From: Paenibacillus sp. ACRRY
Lineage (GTDB): Bacteria; Bacillota; Bacilli; Paenibacillales; Paenibacillaceae
DNA length: 64,000 nucleotides
Assembly: GCF_022346995.1 (NCBI RefSeq)
Contig: NZ_JAKRNM010000001.1
Location: forward strand, 1,054,001 to 1,118,000
Reading direction: 5' to 3'
Under the pieces are notes generated by a model, which saw only the letters and a program-made list of their open reading frames with translations, was not told the origin of the DNA and made no database searches. Shown in pieces: positions 8,901 through 16,002 of this stretch. The translations under genes and the position numbers were made by a program. Numbering within the stretch: position 1 is the stretch's first letter; each line of letters starts with the position of its first letter.

Positions 8901-10377
8901 CGTTCATTTTGATGATGGAACGCAGTGGAGATTCACCGGAGTTCTCCAGTTCGGGTGTTGCCCCGACTGAGTATGTCGTTTTGAAACGGGCATCGGCATA
9001 CACGCCGGAGACAGCAGCACGATTTCCTTTGTCGAGTGGAAGCGTACTGTCATTTTTGAGCAACACAATACTTTCCTGAGCCGCACGAAGGGCAACTTCC
9101 TGATGGTCCAACTGGTTGTAGTCAGAAGGTGGAGATGTTCGTACGTCTCTCGCTTCACTCGCGAACGGATAATCTTTTGGAATGCCTTGCTCATCGGTTT
9201 CATTAAAAATTCCCAAACGCACAAGTTGGTTTACATGGGGTCTGGCCGCTTCAATAAGCTCTTCCTTGGTAATACCGTACTCTCCTTGTTCCACAAGGGC
9301 CACAAGGTCAGTCACATCGGCAGGAGTGGTACCTGAAGGCCGTCCCGCATTGGCTTTGGCAAGAGCCATGAGGACGGTTGCATGACCACGATCTACAGCA
9401 TACCGATCATCGTACCCGTTCCCAAGTTGGTTTGCGTTAGATACAATGGCATCTCCATTAAAATCAGGTGAGCTGTATACGCCATATTTGGCGTTCATAT
9501 TGGCTAATAGCTGCAGCGGAGAAAGGATATTAGGAATGCCGTTCGTCCGTCCATACGACGTCATCGTACCAGCTAACGCACCCGATTCGAAGCCCGGCAG
9601 AGCCGCTTTCGTTTGATACTCGAATAACGAACGTGCTCCCGCGCTGTTATTGGCGGTTTGTCTAAACCATTGTGCATTATAGACGGAATAATGCTTGGTT
9701 CCTACGGCAGCCCGCATCCAGAATCCATCCTCACTGGCCGGCTGGTCTACTCCGCTTAGACCGGTAGCCATCTTGTCAATCAGCACTCCCGCCATGTTCG
9801 GGTCCTCAGAGAATCCTTCATCGAAGCGGCCGCTGAGCGGATTAATCCGCATGTCACTGACAACCGTGAATGCAACGCTTAGAGATGCATCGTTACCCCC
9901 ATGTATATTGGACTCGCCCTGTTTTACCTTCAGTTTACTGATTTTCTCACTGCCCATTACTTCTCCGATATCGGACAAAAGTTCCTTATTCCAACTCTGT
10001 CCCATGCCAATAAGCGCCGGAAAATCTGTCGATACCCCCTGAACGTTATCTGCAGCAGATAATGCGCCTGGAATCACCTTGCCCGCATTCGGTCCTTTCG
10101 TAAGGGTATAATGGTTACGAGAACCTGTAACATATACTGCTGGTCCTTCTAGTCCGGTGTAATCAAAATAGGTATCCACGAAAGAGTTTAAATGCTCCGG
10201 ATTACCGTCAAACAAAGGCATACCATCAAACACGCCTCCTTGCTGAGTTTTGAACTCAACTTCGTTCGCAGCTGATACAGATGACGGTATAGTGGCCCAT
10301 GAACCCATCATCAGACTCGCAATCGTTACCAATGAGAGCATCCTCTTACCCACTTTTTGTCTTAAAATCCTTGGCAT
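5926..10377 (-). CDS. Large secreted SLH-anchored GH3 glycoside hydrolase
   Basis: A 1483-residue cell-surface enzyme, about twice the length of a plain GH3 beta-glucosidase or xylosidase. Signal peptide 1-37. The GH3 N-terminal barrel is about 60-390, with GRFDEGFSEDP near 183 and the TKHY motif at 227-230; the likely nucleophile is Asp305 in SSPDFNGD. The GH3 C-terminal domain (about 430-865) is interrupted near 555-660 by a beta-rich insert that looks fascin-like. A fibronectin-III-like domain (about 880-985), a CBM6-like beta-sandwich (about 1000-1150), a Pro/Gly/Asn/Ser linker (about 1153-1200) and about three SLH repeats (about 1300-1480) follow. GGGGAGGG lies 9 nt before the ATG. It would release sugars at the cell wall for the ABC importer next door. 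The exact glycoside cannot be read. Confidence 0.9.
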   Translation of the reverse strand: MPRILRQKVGKRMLSLVTIASLMMGSWATIPSSVSAANEVEFKTQQGGVFDGMPLFDGNPEHLNSFVDTYFDYTGLEGPAVYVTGSRNHYTLTKGPNAGKVIPGALSAADNVQGVSTDFPALIGMGQSWNKELLSDIGEVMGSEKISKLKVKQGESNIHGGNDASLSVAFTVVSDMRINPLSGRFDEGFSEDPNMAGVLIDKMATGLSGVDQPASEDGFWMRAAVGTKHYSVYNAQWFRQTANNSAGARSLFEYQTKAALPGFESGALAGTMTSYGRTNGIPNILSPLQLLANMNAKYGVYSSPDFNGDAIVSNANQLGNGYDDRYAVDRGHATVLMALAKANAGRPSGTTPADVTDLVALVEQGEYGITKEELIEAARPHVNQLVRLGIFNETDEQGIPKDYPFASEARDVRTSPPSDYNQLDHQEVALRAAQESIVLLKNDSTLPLDKGNRAAVSGVYADARFKTTYSVGATPELENSGESPLRSIIKMNGSSNVNYAPGGEVIMLTSKANQQTVTADVYSPNAGTEGAQLITTSDTPAEDSSSHLFRVYDWGQAGASLLSLHNQRWITSPATNNAAVGNTDGTSLNLTNNDWSLPDMMGDTSAIPPTLRMENNEDGSVSIVANGYRTGFSGDFTNWYYANGRFIQVDGDGKLVTAPSPLGTKENAANRPDVAKFEKSIVRSAGEDAAARAAEDDYAIVFVGAPPRHSAGEGNDRSSLDMGEADYALIDNVSAAFAAEGKKTIVVVKSSFPVSMERIQNNPNVSAVVYQPYGGQYDSYALAQVLYGEYAPTGRLSSTWYAGMDAFPAINSYVVPEGNASGLDTIDPRFTVDMTNADPIESGLTYMYTDAKVTYPFGYGLSYSEFTYDSLNVPSSVTGEEPFTVSVRVTNAGEVETSEVVQLYARNSSSAYGAHAPKKKLAAFDKVHLDPGQTKEVQLEVDPQTLALWDVNWNDWIVEQGSYDFMIGTSAADADVRVSKSLNITGKSVATLSLTEPINVFDHAFASNEVVYHEVSKERTAAQLKAKAIVGGYYAVRSKQNGSWVALPKVNLTGAQKVKASVASNAQGGTISLHADKPDSVPLAVWNVPVTEPVSYKISTANVSVKELGYAEVEVDISSAVSGVHDLYLVFHEPDLRIDGLSFTVKDTEVNPGNPGTNPGTNPGSPSSPGSGSVGTPGETPASESENEGEIDSGGNPAAAVSVEKGSETDQQKVKRIQKSGVKIIGEPWNVTIKTKQGIFFTATLPVDANVAADATTIAYIGEEGALTPVPGVLTQDTNGNKVWNVLLNQGGTYAAIQASRSFVDVDSSAWYARDIAKASSLLLINGVSDQRMQPQGTTTSAQTLMVALNVLGIEPEASASNEKWFDPVLRAAVKYDLMEEGQYEPNAPMSRENMAAVLVRALKLAGVNTELSEAEMDSWLEDFKDQAQLTPVTRPAMATAIKLGVFQGSPNGLLQPKSTLTRAQLAAVIVRVHDQIATLLDH

Positions 10378-10400
10378 GCGCTGTAACCCTCCCCGTATTT

Positions 10401-10414
10401 TGTAATCGCTTTCA
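10401..10414 (-). promoter_or_regulatory. CcpA cre site at the GH3 promoter
   Basis: The minus-strand sequence TGAAAGCGATTACA matches the core of the catabolite-responsive element consensus WTGNAARCGNWWWCA at every position of the 14-nt core. Only the outer W is a C. It lies 8 nt downstream of the -10 hexamer, over the expected start of transcription, which is a classic repressing position. It predicts glucose repression of the GH3 gene. Confidence 0.75.
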
Positions 10415-10421
10415 GTTATCG

Positions 10422-10480
10422 ATTATAAAGGGGCTCGCAGTGCATTTTGTTTGTGCGTTGAAGTACAGTATTTTTAGGTT
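10422..10480 (-). promoter_or_regulatory. Promoter with module-1 conserved block (GH3 gene)
   Basis: A perfect -10 TATAAT lies at 10422-10427 on the minus strand, without a recognisable -35. A 40-nt block (10441-10480) starts 14 nt upstream, exactly as in the promoter at 2412-2470, and matches that block at 27 of 40 positions. A poor -35 replaced by a conserved block fits an activator-dependent promoter. Confidence 0.7.
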
Positions 10481-10503
10481 AACGTCATACGGAGAAGCCA
10501 ACA

Positions 10504-10528
10504 CAAAAAAAGCCGCAAGTATGCGGCT
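10504..10528 (-). terminator. Rho-independent terminator of the oxidoreductase gene
   Basis: AGCCGC (10511-10516) pairs with GCGGCT (10523-10528) around a 6-nt loop. On the minus strand a run of T follows (10505-10510). It lies about 70 nt after the stop of the gene at 10601. Confidence 0.85.
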
Positions 10529-10600
10529 GCAATCTCTTCGTTTAATTCTATAATGATCGTAGATCATCTCACATCCATTTTATATATTATACTGCCATCA

Positions 10601-11644
10601 TTAATCATCATTTTTAATTTTCTTCAAGCAGACAACAGCTTTTCCGTTTACCCTACCTTCTCCCAGGTCACGAAGGGCCTGAGATGTTTCACTTAAAGCA
10701 TATTCCCGATCAATACGTGGAGTAACCTGTCCTGATTCAACAAGTTCCTTCCATATGGTCTGGTCTCCATCGTTTGGTTTATGGATAAGAAGAGTTAATT
10801 TCTTGTTTTCCAGCCAAGAAACGAACGGACTCCATACGAAGTTAAGCAAGATATGCAGCATCGGGCCACCGATCATGACATAGGTGCCCCCCTTCACTAA
10901 CGCTCGCTTCAACGCAAAAGCAGATCGGTTGCCGACTACATCAAGAATCAAATCATATCTTGCTCCACTCGCTGTGAAATCCTCTTTGGTATAATCCACG
11001 ACGTGATCGGCGCCTAATTCAAGAAGCATATTCAGCTTCTCACCACGATCCACAGCGGTTACTTCTGCTCCCTGCAATTTGGCATATTGAATGGCGAACG
11101 TTCCAACTCCGCCTCCAGCTCCATTAATTAGAACATGTTCTCCCTTTAACAGGTTCCCATGATTCCTAATTCCTTGCAGAGCTAGAACGGCCGCTTGGGG
11201 AATGGATGCTGACTGCACATAAGTGATTTCCGCTGGCTTGGGAGTCAGCGCCTCCTCATTCGCACATACATACTCCGCGAACCCTCCCCAGCCACAGCCG
11301 GACAGATCTCCGAACACCTCATCTCCCGGTTTAAATCGTTTGGCAGCGGGTCCAACCTTGATCACCTTTCCTGCAATGTCTGCTCCAAGAATCGGGTAAC
11401 GCGGGTGACGAAACGCACCGATACGGTTAATAAATGGTTTCCCGCGAAGGAGATCCCAATCCCAGGAATTAACCGAAGTCGCATGGACCTCGATCAATAC
11501 TTCATTGTCCTTTGGCATCGGAACGTCTACCTCTTTTACTTGCAGGACCTCTGGCGTTCCGTAGGTATCGTAGACCACCGCGTTCATTACTGCTGCATTC
11601 ATTTTTGGGGATATTCCGGTGTCAGTCATCCTTATTTCGCTCAT
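10601..11644 (-). CDS. NAD(P)-dependent quinone oxidoreductase-type alcohol dehydrogenase (MDR superfamily)
   Basis: A 347-residue medium-chain dehydrogenase/reductase. It has an N-terminal GroES-like fold with GADIAGKVIKVG and FKPGDEVFGDL, then a Rossmann nucleotide-binding domain with GAGGGVGTFAIQYAK. The cysteine cluster of the structural zinc is absent, which places it with the zinc-independent quinone oxidoreductases. The ATG at 11644 has GGAG 7 nt upstream, so I prefer it to the longer frame starting at 11668. It is a single gene with its own terminator. The substrate is unknown. It is divergent from the MerR-regulated operon, which may suggest a detoxification role, but that is weak. 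Confidence 0.88.
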   Translation of the reverse strand: MSEIRMTDTGISPKMNAAVMNAVVYDTYGTPEVLQVKEVDVPMPKDNEVLIEVHATSVNSWDWDLLRGKPFINRIGAFRHPRYPILGADIAGKVIKVGPAAKRFKPGDEVFGDLSGCGWGGFAEYVCANEEALTPKPAEITYVQSASIPQAAVLALQGIRNHGNLLKGEHVLINGAGGGVGTFAIQYAKLQGAEVTAVDRGEKLNMLLELGADHVVDYTKEDFTASGARYDLILDVVGNRSAFALKRALVKGGTYVMIGGPMLHILLNFVWSPFVSWLENKKLTLLIHKPNDGDQTIWKELVESGQVTPRIDREYALSETSQALRDLGEGRVNGKAVVCLKKIKNDD

Positions 11645-11790
11645 GGGCATTCTCCATTCGATAGACAATGTGTTTCACCTTCAAACAACTGATACGCTCG
11701 GAAAAAAGTGTAGTTTCATTTTGAGGTTGCAGATGCCGATTTAATGTATAGATTGGAATTGAACCGTTTAGAACAGCTATTCCAGCTGGC

Positions 11791-11821
11791 TTGACTCTGG
11801 TATTGTACCAGGGTTTATCGT
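11791..11821 (+). promoter_or_regulatory. MerR-type promoter with 19-bp spacer and central dyad
   Basis: A -35 TTGACT (11791-11796) and a -10-like TATCGT (11816-11821) are separated by 19 bp. The spacer contains the perfect dyad CTGGTA-TTG-TACCAG (11797-11811). An over-long spacer with a dyad between the elements is the hallmark of promoters activated by MerR-family proteins through DNA untwisting. A MerR-family gene is the second gene of the transcript, so autoregulation is likely. Confidence 0.8.
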
Positions 11822-11865
11822 GATCCATAGCAGATATGGTTTTTCACGAACAGGGGGGAATAATA

Positions 11866-12399
11866 ATGTTTATCGATCCATTTGATCAAGTATTTGAAAT
11901 TATGAAGCAGTCTTTTCCCGAATCAGAGTACAGAGAATATGCGCACCAGAAGAGATTGCTGGCTAATTCACGTTATCAACTACTGACTGAGAAGAACGAG
12001 CAGAATGAAGTGATCGGCTTCCTCGCAGGATGGGAGTTCGAAAAATTCAGGTATATTGAGAATGTAGCCGTCTCTCCTGCCATTCGCGGTGGCGGCATCG
12101 GCAGACGGATGATGGAACGTTTCATTAAGAAGTCGGACAAACCCGTTGTATTGGAAGTTGAATTGCCTGAGGATGATCTGAAACGAAGAAGAATCGGTTT
12201 CTATAAACGACTGGGATTCCACTTGGAAGATTATGCGTATGTTCAGCCGCCTCTCCGTGAAGGGCAGCGTGCCTTGCCTCTTCAGATCATGAGTTATCCG
12301 GCCCCTTTGACTTCAAGTGAGTTTGAAACGGTTCGAAACGTATTGTATAAGGAAGTGTACGGCGTCTCCGACTCTTACGCGTACGCATTAAATAGATAA
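11866..12399 (+). CDS. GNAT family N-acetyltransferase
   Basis: A 177-residue acetyltransferase-fold protein. The acetyl-CoA-binding motif A is visible as IENVAVSPAIRGGGIGRRMM (about residues 62-81), with the R-G-G-G-I-G-R pyrophosphate loop. The FYKRLGF motif of the C-terminal half follows. The ATG at 11866 has GGGGGG 7 nt upstream. It is the first gene downstream of the MerR-type promoter, and the MerR gene starts 21 nt after its stop. The acceptor is unknown. Co-regulation with a drug-sensing-type MerR protein suggests a small toxic amine or antibiotic, which is inference. Confidence 0.88.
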   Translation: MFIDPFDQVFEIMKQSFPESEYREYAHQKRLLANSRYQLLTEKNEQNEVIGFLAGWEFEKFRYIENVAVSPAIRGGGIGRRMMERFIKKSDKPVVLEVELPEDDLKRRRIGFYKRLGFHLEDYAYVQPPLREGQRALPLQIMSYPAPLTSSEFETVRNVLYKEVYGVSDSYAYALNR

Positions 12400-12420
12400 G
12401 TGCAGATAGAAGGGAAAACC

Positions 12421-13239
12421 ATGAAAAACGATTATAAAATCAATGAAATCGCAAAGCTCTACGGCATAGGTGTTGATGCGCTACGTTATTATGAGAAATT
12501 GGGATTACTGTCTCCTGTACGGGATAGCAACGGATATCGCCTCTATCGTCTTCAAGATATGTATAAATTGAACATCATCCGTGACCTGCGTCAGCTGGAC
12601 TTCCCCATGCAGCAGATCAAAACGTATCTGGATGATCAACGTGTTGAAAATACGCTTGAATTGTTGTTCAAGGAACAAGAGCTGATCCAGGCGCAGGTTG
12701 CCAAGCTTGAAATGACGCAGCAGATCATTCAGAGCAGAATCAAGGTACTGACCGAAGCGATGCAGATCGAGACGGGCGTTTTCACGATCAAAACTTACTC
12801 TGATAGACCATGCTTGCAATTAAATACACGGATTACCAGGGATGAAGAAATGGATTATGCCATTAAGAAGCTGCACCAGAAACATAAAAGTCACGTGTTG
12901 GATTTTGGAAATCAGTTGTACGGGGCATCAGTTTCTCTTGAAGACTTGAAGCAAGGTGTAAAAGATATATTTAATTCGGTCTTCTTTATATTTAATCCGG
13001 ATGAAGCAGAACGAATTGATCCTGATTATTCGCTGCCTGCTGGTGATTATTTGTCACTCTACTATCGGGGTCATTATCGTCAAAGTCACGAGAAAATGCT
13101 GGACGTTATGACGTATGCAAACGAACAAGGGCTGAACATATCCGGAGATCCTTTTGAAATTTATGAAATTGATAATCGGGATACCATCGTTTCCGATCAA
13201 TTCTTGACGGAAATCCAGGTGAGAGTCATAGCCGGATAA
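12421..13239 (+). CDS. MerR family regulator with GyrI-like effector domain (BmrR-like)
   Basis: A 272-residue regulator. The N-terminal winged helix-turn-helix (KINEIAKLYGIGVDALRYYEKLGLL) and the YRLYRLQDMYKL segment are typical of MerR. A dimerising coiled coil covers about 75-125. The C-terminal half (about 130-272), with Y-S-D-R-P-C, a Pro-Ala-Gly-Asp-Y loop and a terminal beta-strand, fits the GyrI-like ligand-binding fold of BmrR-type multidrug sensors. The ATG at 12421 has AGAAGGG upstream; the frame is open to a GTG at 12400. It would bind the dyad at 11797-11811 and activate its own operon when a ligand is bound. Confidence 0.92.
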   Translation: MKNDYKINEIAKLYGIGVDALRYYEKLGLLSPVRDSNGYRLYRLQDMYKLNIIRDLRQLDFPMQQIKTYLDDQRVENTLELLFKEQELIQAQVAKLEMTQQIIQSRIKVLTEAMQIETGVFTIKTYSDRPCLQLNTRITRDEEMDYAIKKLHQKHKSHVLDFGNQLYGASVSLEDLKQGVKDIFNSVFFIFNPDEAERIDPDYSLPAGDYLSLYYRGHYRQSHEKMLDVMTYANEQGLNISGDPFEIYEIDNRDTIVSDQFLTEIQVRVIAG

Positions 13240-13255
13240 AAATAGGTAAAGAAAC

Positions 13256-13289
13256 AAATAAGCCGATCCGATAATGGATCAGCTTATTT
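13256..13289. terminator. Bidirectional terminator after merR-type gene and small ORF
   Basis: AAATAAGC (13256-13263) pairs with GCTTATTT (13282-13289), and GATCC with GGATC inside. It lies between convergent genes and reads as a hairpin in both directions. Confidence 0.75.
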
Positions 13290-13303
13290 GCTTATCTCAT
13301 CCG

Positions 13304-13492
13304 TTAAGCACGCTTGTTCTCAACAGATTTCATGCGGTTTTGATCATCATCCTGCCGGTCATGACTGAATTCTTGCCCGGCTTCTACTTCACCTTGACCT
13401 GAAACGCTTCGGGCAAAATTGGTGAACTGCCTTTTATGCTCGTCCAGCTCGTGTTTCTGTTTAAGAAGTTCCTGTGGATCCTGATTCGTCAT
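13304..13492 (-). CDS. Small charged protein of unknown function
   Basis: A 62-residue protein, very hydrophilic and rich in Gln, Glu, Asp, Lys and His, with no membrane segment and no signal peptide. The gene is real to judge from the strong site GTAGGAGG 8 nt before the ATG and from its place 37 nt downstream of tlp, in the same direction and with only one terminator after the pair. I do not recognise the family. Co-transcription with a spore-protein gene and its composition make a small spore-associated protein possible, but no SASP motif is visible. Confidence 0.65.
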   Translation of the reverse strand: MTNQDPQELLKQKHELDEHKRQFTNFARSVSGQGEVEAGQEFSHDRQDDDQNRMKSVENKRA

Positions 13493-13529
13493 CTGCTAAC
13501 CCTCCTACACCATCAAAATAGTCTCCACA

Positions 13530-13757
13530 TTATGAGTTTTGCTGATGTTTGGATTCATCTTGAATTTCTTCACGGAATCCGGAAATGCTATGTTTACGGC
13601 GCTCATTTTTTTCCTCAATCTGACCTTTTTCCCGAGCCGGAATTTCATCACCGAATTCTTCGAGATAATCCTCTGCTTCCCGGTAATTTTCGATCGTGTT
13701 TTGAACCGCATTTTGCAAATGCTGCACGTTGTCTTCACGGTTATCCGGTTTGCTCAT
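13530..13757 (-). CDS. tlp: Small acid-soluble spore protein Tlp
   Basis: A 75-residue protein matching the Tlp family. It has the N-terminal KPDNREDNVQHLQ block, the central QNTIENYREAEDYL block and the C-terminal QIEEKNERRKHSI block, all in the expected order. Tlp proteins accumulate in the spore core late in sporulation. The ATG at 13757 has a near-perfect GGGGAGGTGAG ribosome site 4-9 nt upstream; the frame to 13802 has none. It probably heads a two-gene transcript with the small gene at 13304. I could not find a convincing sigma-G promoter upstream. Confidence 0.9.
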   Translation of the reverse strand: MSKPDNREDNVQHLQNAVQNTIENYREAEDYLEEFGDEIPAREKGQIEEKNERRKHSISGFREEIQDESKHQQNS

Positions 13758-13844
13758 ACATCTCACCTCCCCAAAAATGGAATCAGTGCTGTTTATTCGC
13801 ACTACAGAAGTGTTCCATAAGAGAGCGAAGCTTATGCATGGAAT

Positions 13845-14681
13845 TCAATCTCCTTTCCTTCGATAATACAATGGCGAATGGCCTGTGACCGCTTTGAATA
13901 CACGACCGAAATGGGTTACACTCCCGAACCCTACCTTCCTCGCAATCAAATTGACCTTGAGGTTTGAGCTCTCGAGCTGCTTTTTTGCTTCCTTGATCCG
14001 CACACTATTGACGTATTCCACAAAAGCGAATCCTGTCGCTTCTTTGAAGGAACGACTCAAATAATAAGGACTGATATAGAACTTATCTGCCAGCAAATGA
14101 AGCGATAGTTCCTCCATGTAATGGTCGTTAATATAACGGACAATCTCTGAAATTCGCTCATGCATGGGACTCGGTGATACCAGCGGTTCCGCATCATGCT
14201 GCCTGAATTGTCTACAGCACATGATAAGCAGCTGCACGGCAAGTGTCTGGGCATACAATTCGAAGCCGCTTCCGCGCTCTTTCATCTCCTGCATAATGGC
14301 TCTTGTATGCAAATCTATCAGCTCTCTACTGCGCAGGGAACCTTTCAAAATCAAATAATCCCGCTCCAGCATCGGCTGAAGCACTTCTTCATGGGAACCG
14401 TCTGCGGAAAAATACTGTGCATGCATGTTAATAATAAGCCTCTCATGCTTCGGCCGTTCCGCATTGGTTGTGCGATGCAGAACGTCTGGAGCAATGATGA
14501 CCACATCGCCCTCGGCGATGGTAATGGTCCGGTCCTGAATAAAAAACTCCCGCTCCCCTGACATCAGTACATAAATTTCATACGTGCTGTGAAAATGGCT
14601 TACCGGCATGTGATGGCTTAATGCTTTCCGGTGAGATACCAGAAATGTATTCTCCGAATTCTCAAAATATAGGTTCCCCAT
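13845..14681 (-). CDS. AraC family transcriptional regulator with cupin sensor domain
   Basis: A 278-residue regulator. The N-terminal half (about 15-140) is a cupin-like sugar-sensing domain containing HFHSTYEIYVLMSGE and GDVVIIAPDVLH. The C-terminal 100 residues are the AraC double helix-turn-helix (LSLHLLADKFYISPYYLSRS, then LIARKVGFGSVTHFGRVFK). It is divergent from the GH105 gene with 140 bp between the start codons. Neighbourhood predicts that it controls that hydrolase in response to an unsaturated or rhamnosyl sugar. Confidence 0.92.
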   Translation of the reverse strand: MGNLYFENSENTFLVSHRKALSHHMPVSHFHSTYEIYVLMSGEREFFIQDRTITIAEGDVVIIAPDVLHRTTNAERPKHERLIINMHAQYFSADGSHEEVLQPMLERDYLILKGSLRSRELIDLHTRAIMQEMKERGSGFELYAQTLAVQLLIMCCRQFRQHDAEPLVSPSPMHERISEIVRYINDHYMEELSLHLLADKFYISPYYLSRSFKEATGFAFVEYVNSVRIKEAKKQLESSNLKVNLIARKVGFGSVTHFGRVFKAVTGHSPLYYRRKGD

Positions 14682-14821
14682 TAAAGTGTGTGCTCCCTTC
14701 CGTTCCGTCCTGGATGTTTATATTATATCGCAAGAAATAAGAAGAAATAGGCAGATTCCGCAAATCATGTACATAATCCGGTGATAAAATGGGAGTACAA
14801 CCAACCAAGGAGGAAGGATAC

Positions 14822-15919
14822 ATGCAAACCACCTCATCTACCACGACGCCAATTCAATGGGCGTTAAAAGCCTGTGAAGCAATTATGGATAAATTCGAGC
14901 CGGAACATCTTCCGCCAGACCGATTCCATTATCATCAGGGTGTCTTTTTATCTGGGATGGAGAAATGTTGGCGACAAACTGGAGAACAAAAGCTCTATGA
15001 TTACATGAAAGGCTGGGTCGATAGTCAGATCCTGGAGGATGGCAGCATCAAAAAGTATAAGTCTGACGAACTCGACGACATCCAGCCCGGTGTTCTTCTC
15101 TTCACTCTCTACGAGCAGACGGGAGATGAACGGTATAAACAAGCGCTGCACACCTTAGTTCCTCTTCTGAAGTCCTGGCCGACCAATGCCTCAGGCGGAT
15201 TCTGGCACAAGGGACATTATCCGAACCAAATGTGGTTGGACGGTTTATATATGTCTGGACCCATCGCGGTGCAATTCGCCAAAACATTTGGTGAGAGCGA
15301 TTACATCGATATGATGACCTATCAGGCACTGCTTATGGAAAAGCATACAAAAGATCCTGTCACTGGCCTGCTCTACCACGGATGGGATGAAACAAAAGAA
15401 GCCAAATGGGCCGATCCTGTTACGGGCCTTGCTCCGGAATTCTGGGGCCGTGCTATAGGCTGGTATCCGGTCGCACTGCTTGAAATGTTCGAATACATGC
15501 CAGAGGATCATCCGGACAAAGACAAACTCGTAACCATCGTACAGGACCTGCTGATTGCTCTGACGAATTACCAGGACCCTGCTACCGGATTATGGTATCA
15601 AGTCATCGACAAAGGGGATCATCCGGATAACTGGCATGAGAATTCCTGTACGGCACTCTTTGCACATGCCATTGCCAAAGCCGTTCGATTCGGCTATCTG
15701 GACCCTAAATATTTGCAGTATGCATGGAAAGGTTATCAAGGCGTAATTGACACACTTCAGTTTGACGAGAACGGGAACGTTATCATCGGTAATATCTGTA
15801 TTGGCACGGGAATCGGCGACTATGATCACTATATTGCTCGACCAACCAGCGAAAACGATCTGCACGGGGCCGGTGCCTTCATACTCATGTGCGTAGAAAT
15901 GAATCTGGCGGCAAAATAG
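14822..15919 (+). CDS. Unsaturated rhamnogalacturonyl hydrolase, GH105 family (YteR/YesR-like)
   Basis: A 365-residue alpha6/alpha6-barrel enzyme without signal peptide, hence cytoplasmic. Visible motifs include FHYHQGVFLSGM, GGFWHKGHYPNQMWLDGLYM, HGWDETKEAKWADP and FWGRAIGWYPVAL, which carry the aromatic and acidic residues of the GH105 active site. The family hydrates unsaturated galacturonyl residues left by rhamnogalacturonan lyases and releases the sugar. The ATG at 14822 has an AAGGAGGAAGG site, while the frame open to 14789 does not. No transporter lies beside it, so its substrate probably enters by another importer. Confidence 0.9.
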   Translation: MQTTSSTTTPIQWALKACEAIMDKFEPEHLPPDRFHYHQGVFLSGMEKCWRQTGEQKLYDYMKGWVDSQILEDGSIKKYKSDELDDIQPGVLLFTLYEQTGDERYKQALHTLVPLLKSWPTNASGGFWHKGHYPNQMWLDGLYMSGPIAVQFAKTFGESDYIDMMTYQALLMEKHTKDPVTGLLYHGWDETKEAKWADPVTGLAPEFWGRAIGWYPVALLEMFEYMPEDHPDKDKLVTIVQDLLIALTNYQDPATGLWYQVIDKGDHPDNWHENSCTALFAHAIAKAVRFGYLDPKYLQYAWKGYQGVIDTLQFDENGNVIIGNICIGTGIGDYDHYIARPTSENDLHGAGAFILMCVEMNLAAK

Positions 15920-15929
15920 GTTGAACGCC

Positions 15930-15970
15930 AAGAAGACAGGGACATAATCTCTGTCTTCTTTATTTTCTTC
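15930..15970 (+). terminator. Terminator after the GH105 gene
   Basis: AAGAAGACAGGGA pairs with TCTCTGTCTTCTT (15948-15960) around a CATAA loop, followed by TATTTTCTTC. It lies 10 nt after the stop codon. Confidence 0.85.
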
Positions 15971-16002
15971 TTGTTCTCTGAAGAATGAAAACCATGACGA
16001 TA

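Noticed and set aside
13505-13738. 77-codon frame overlapping tlp
   Set aside because: The tlp frame has a strong ribosome site and family motifs; this one has neither.
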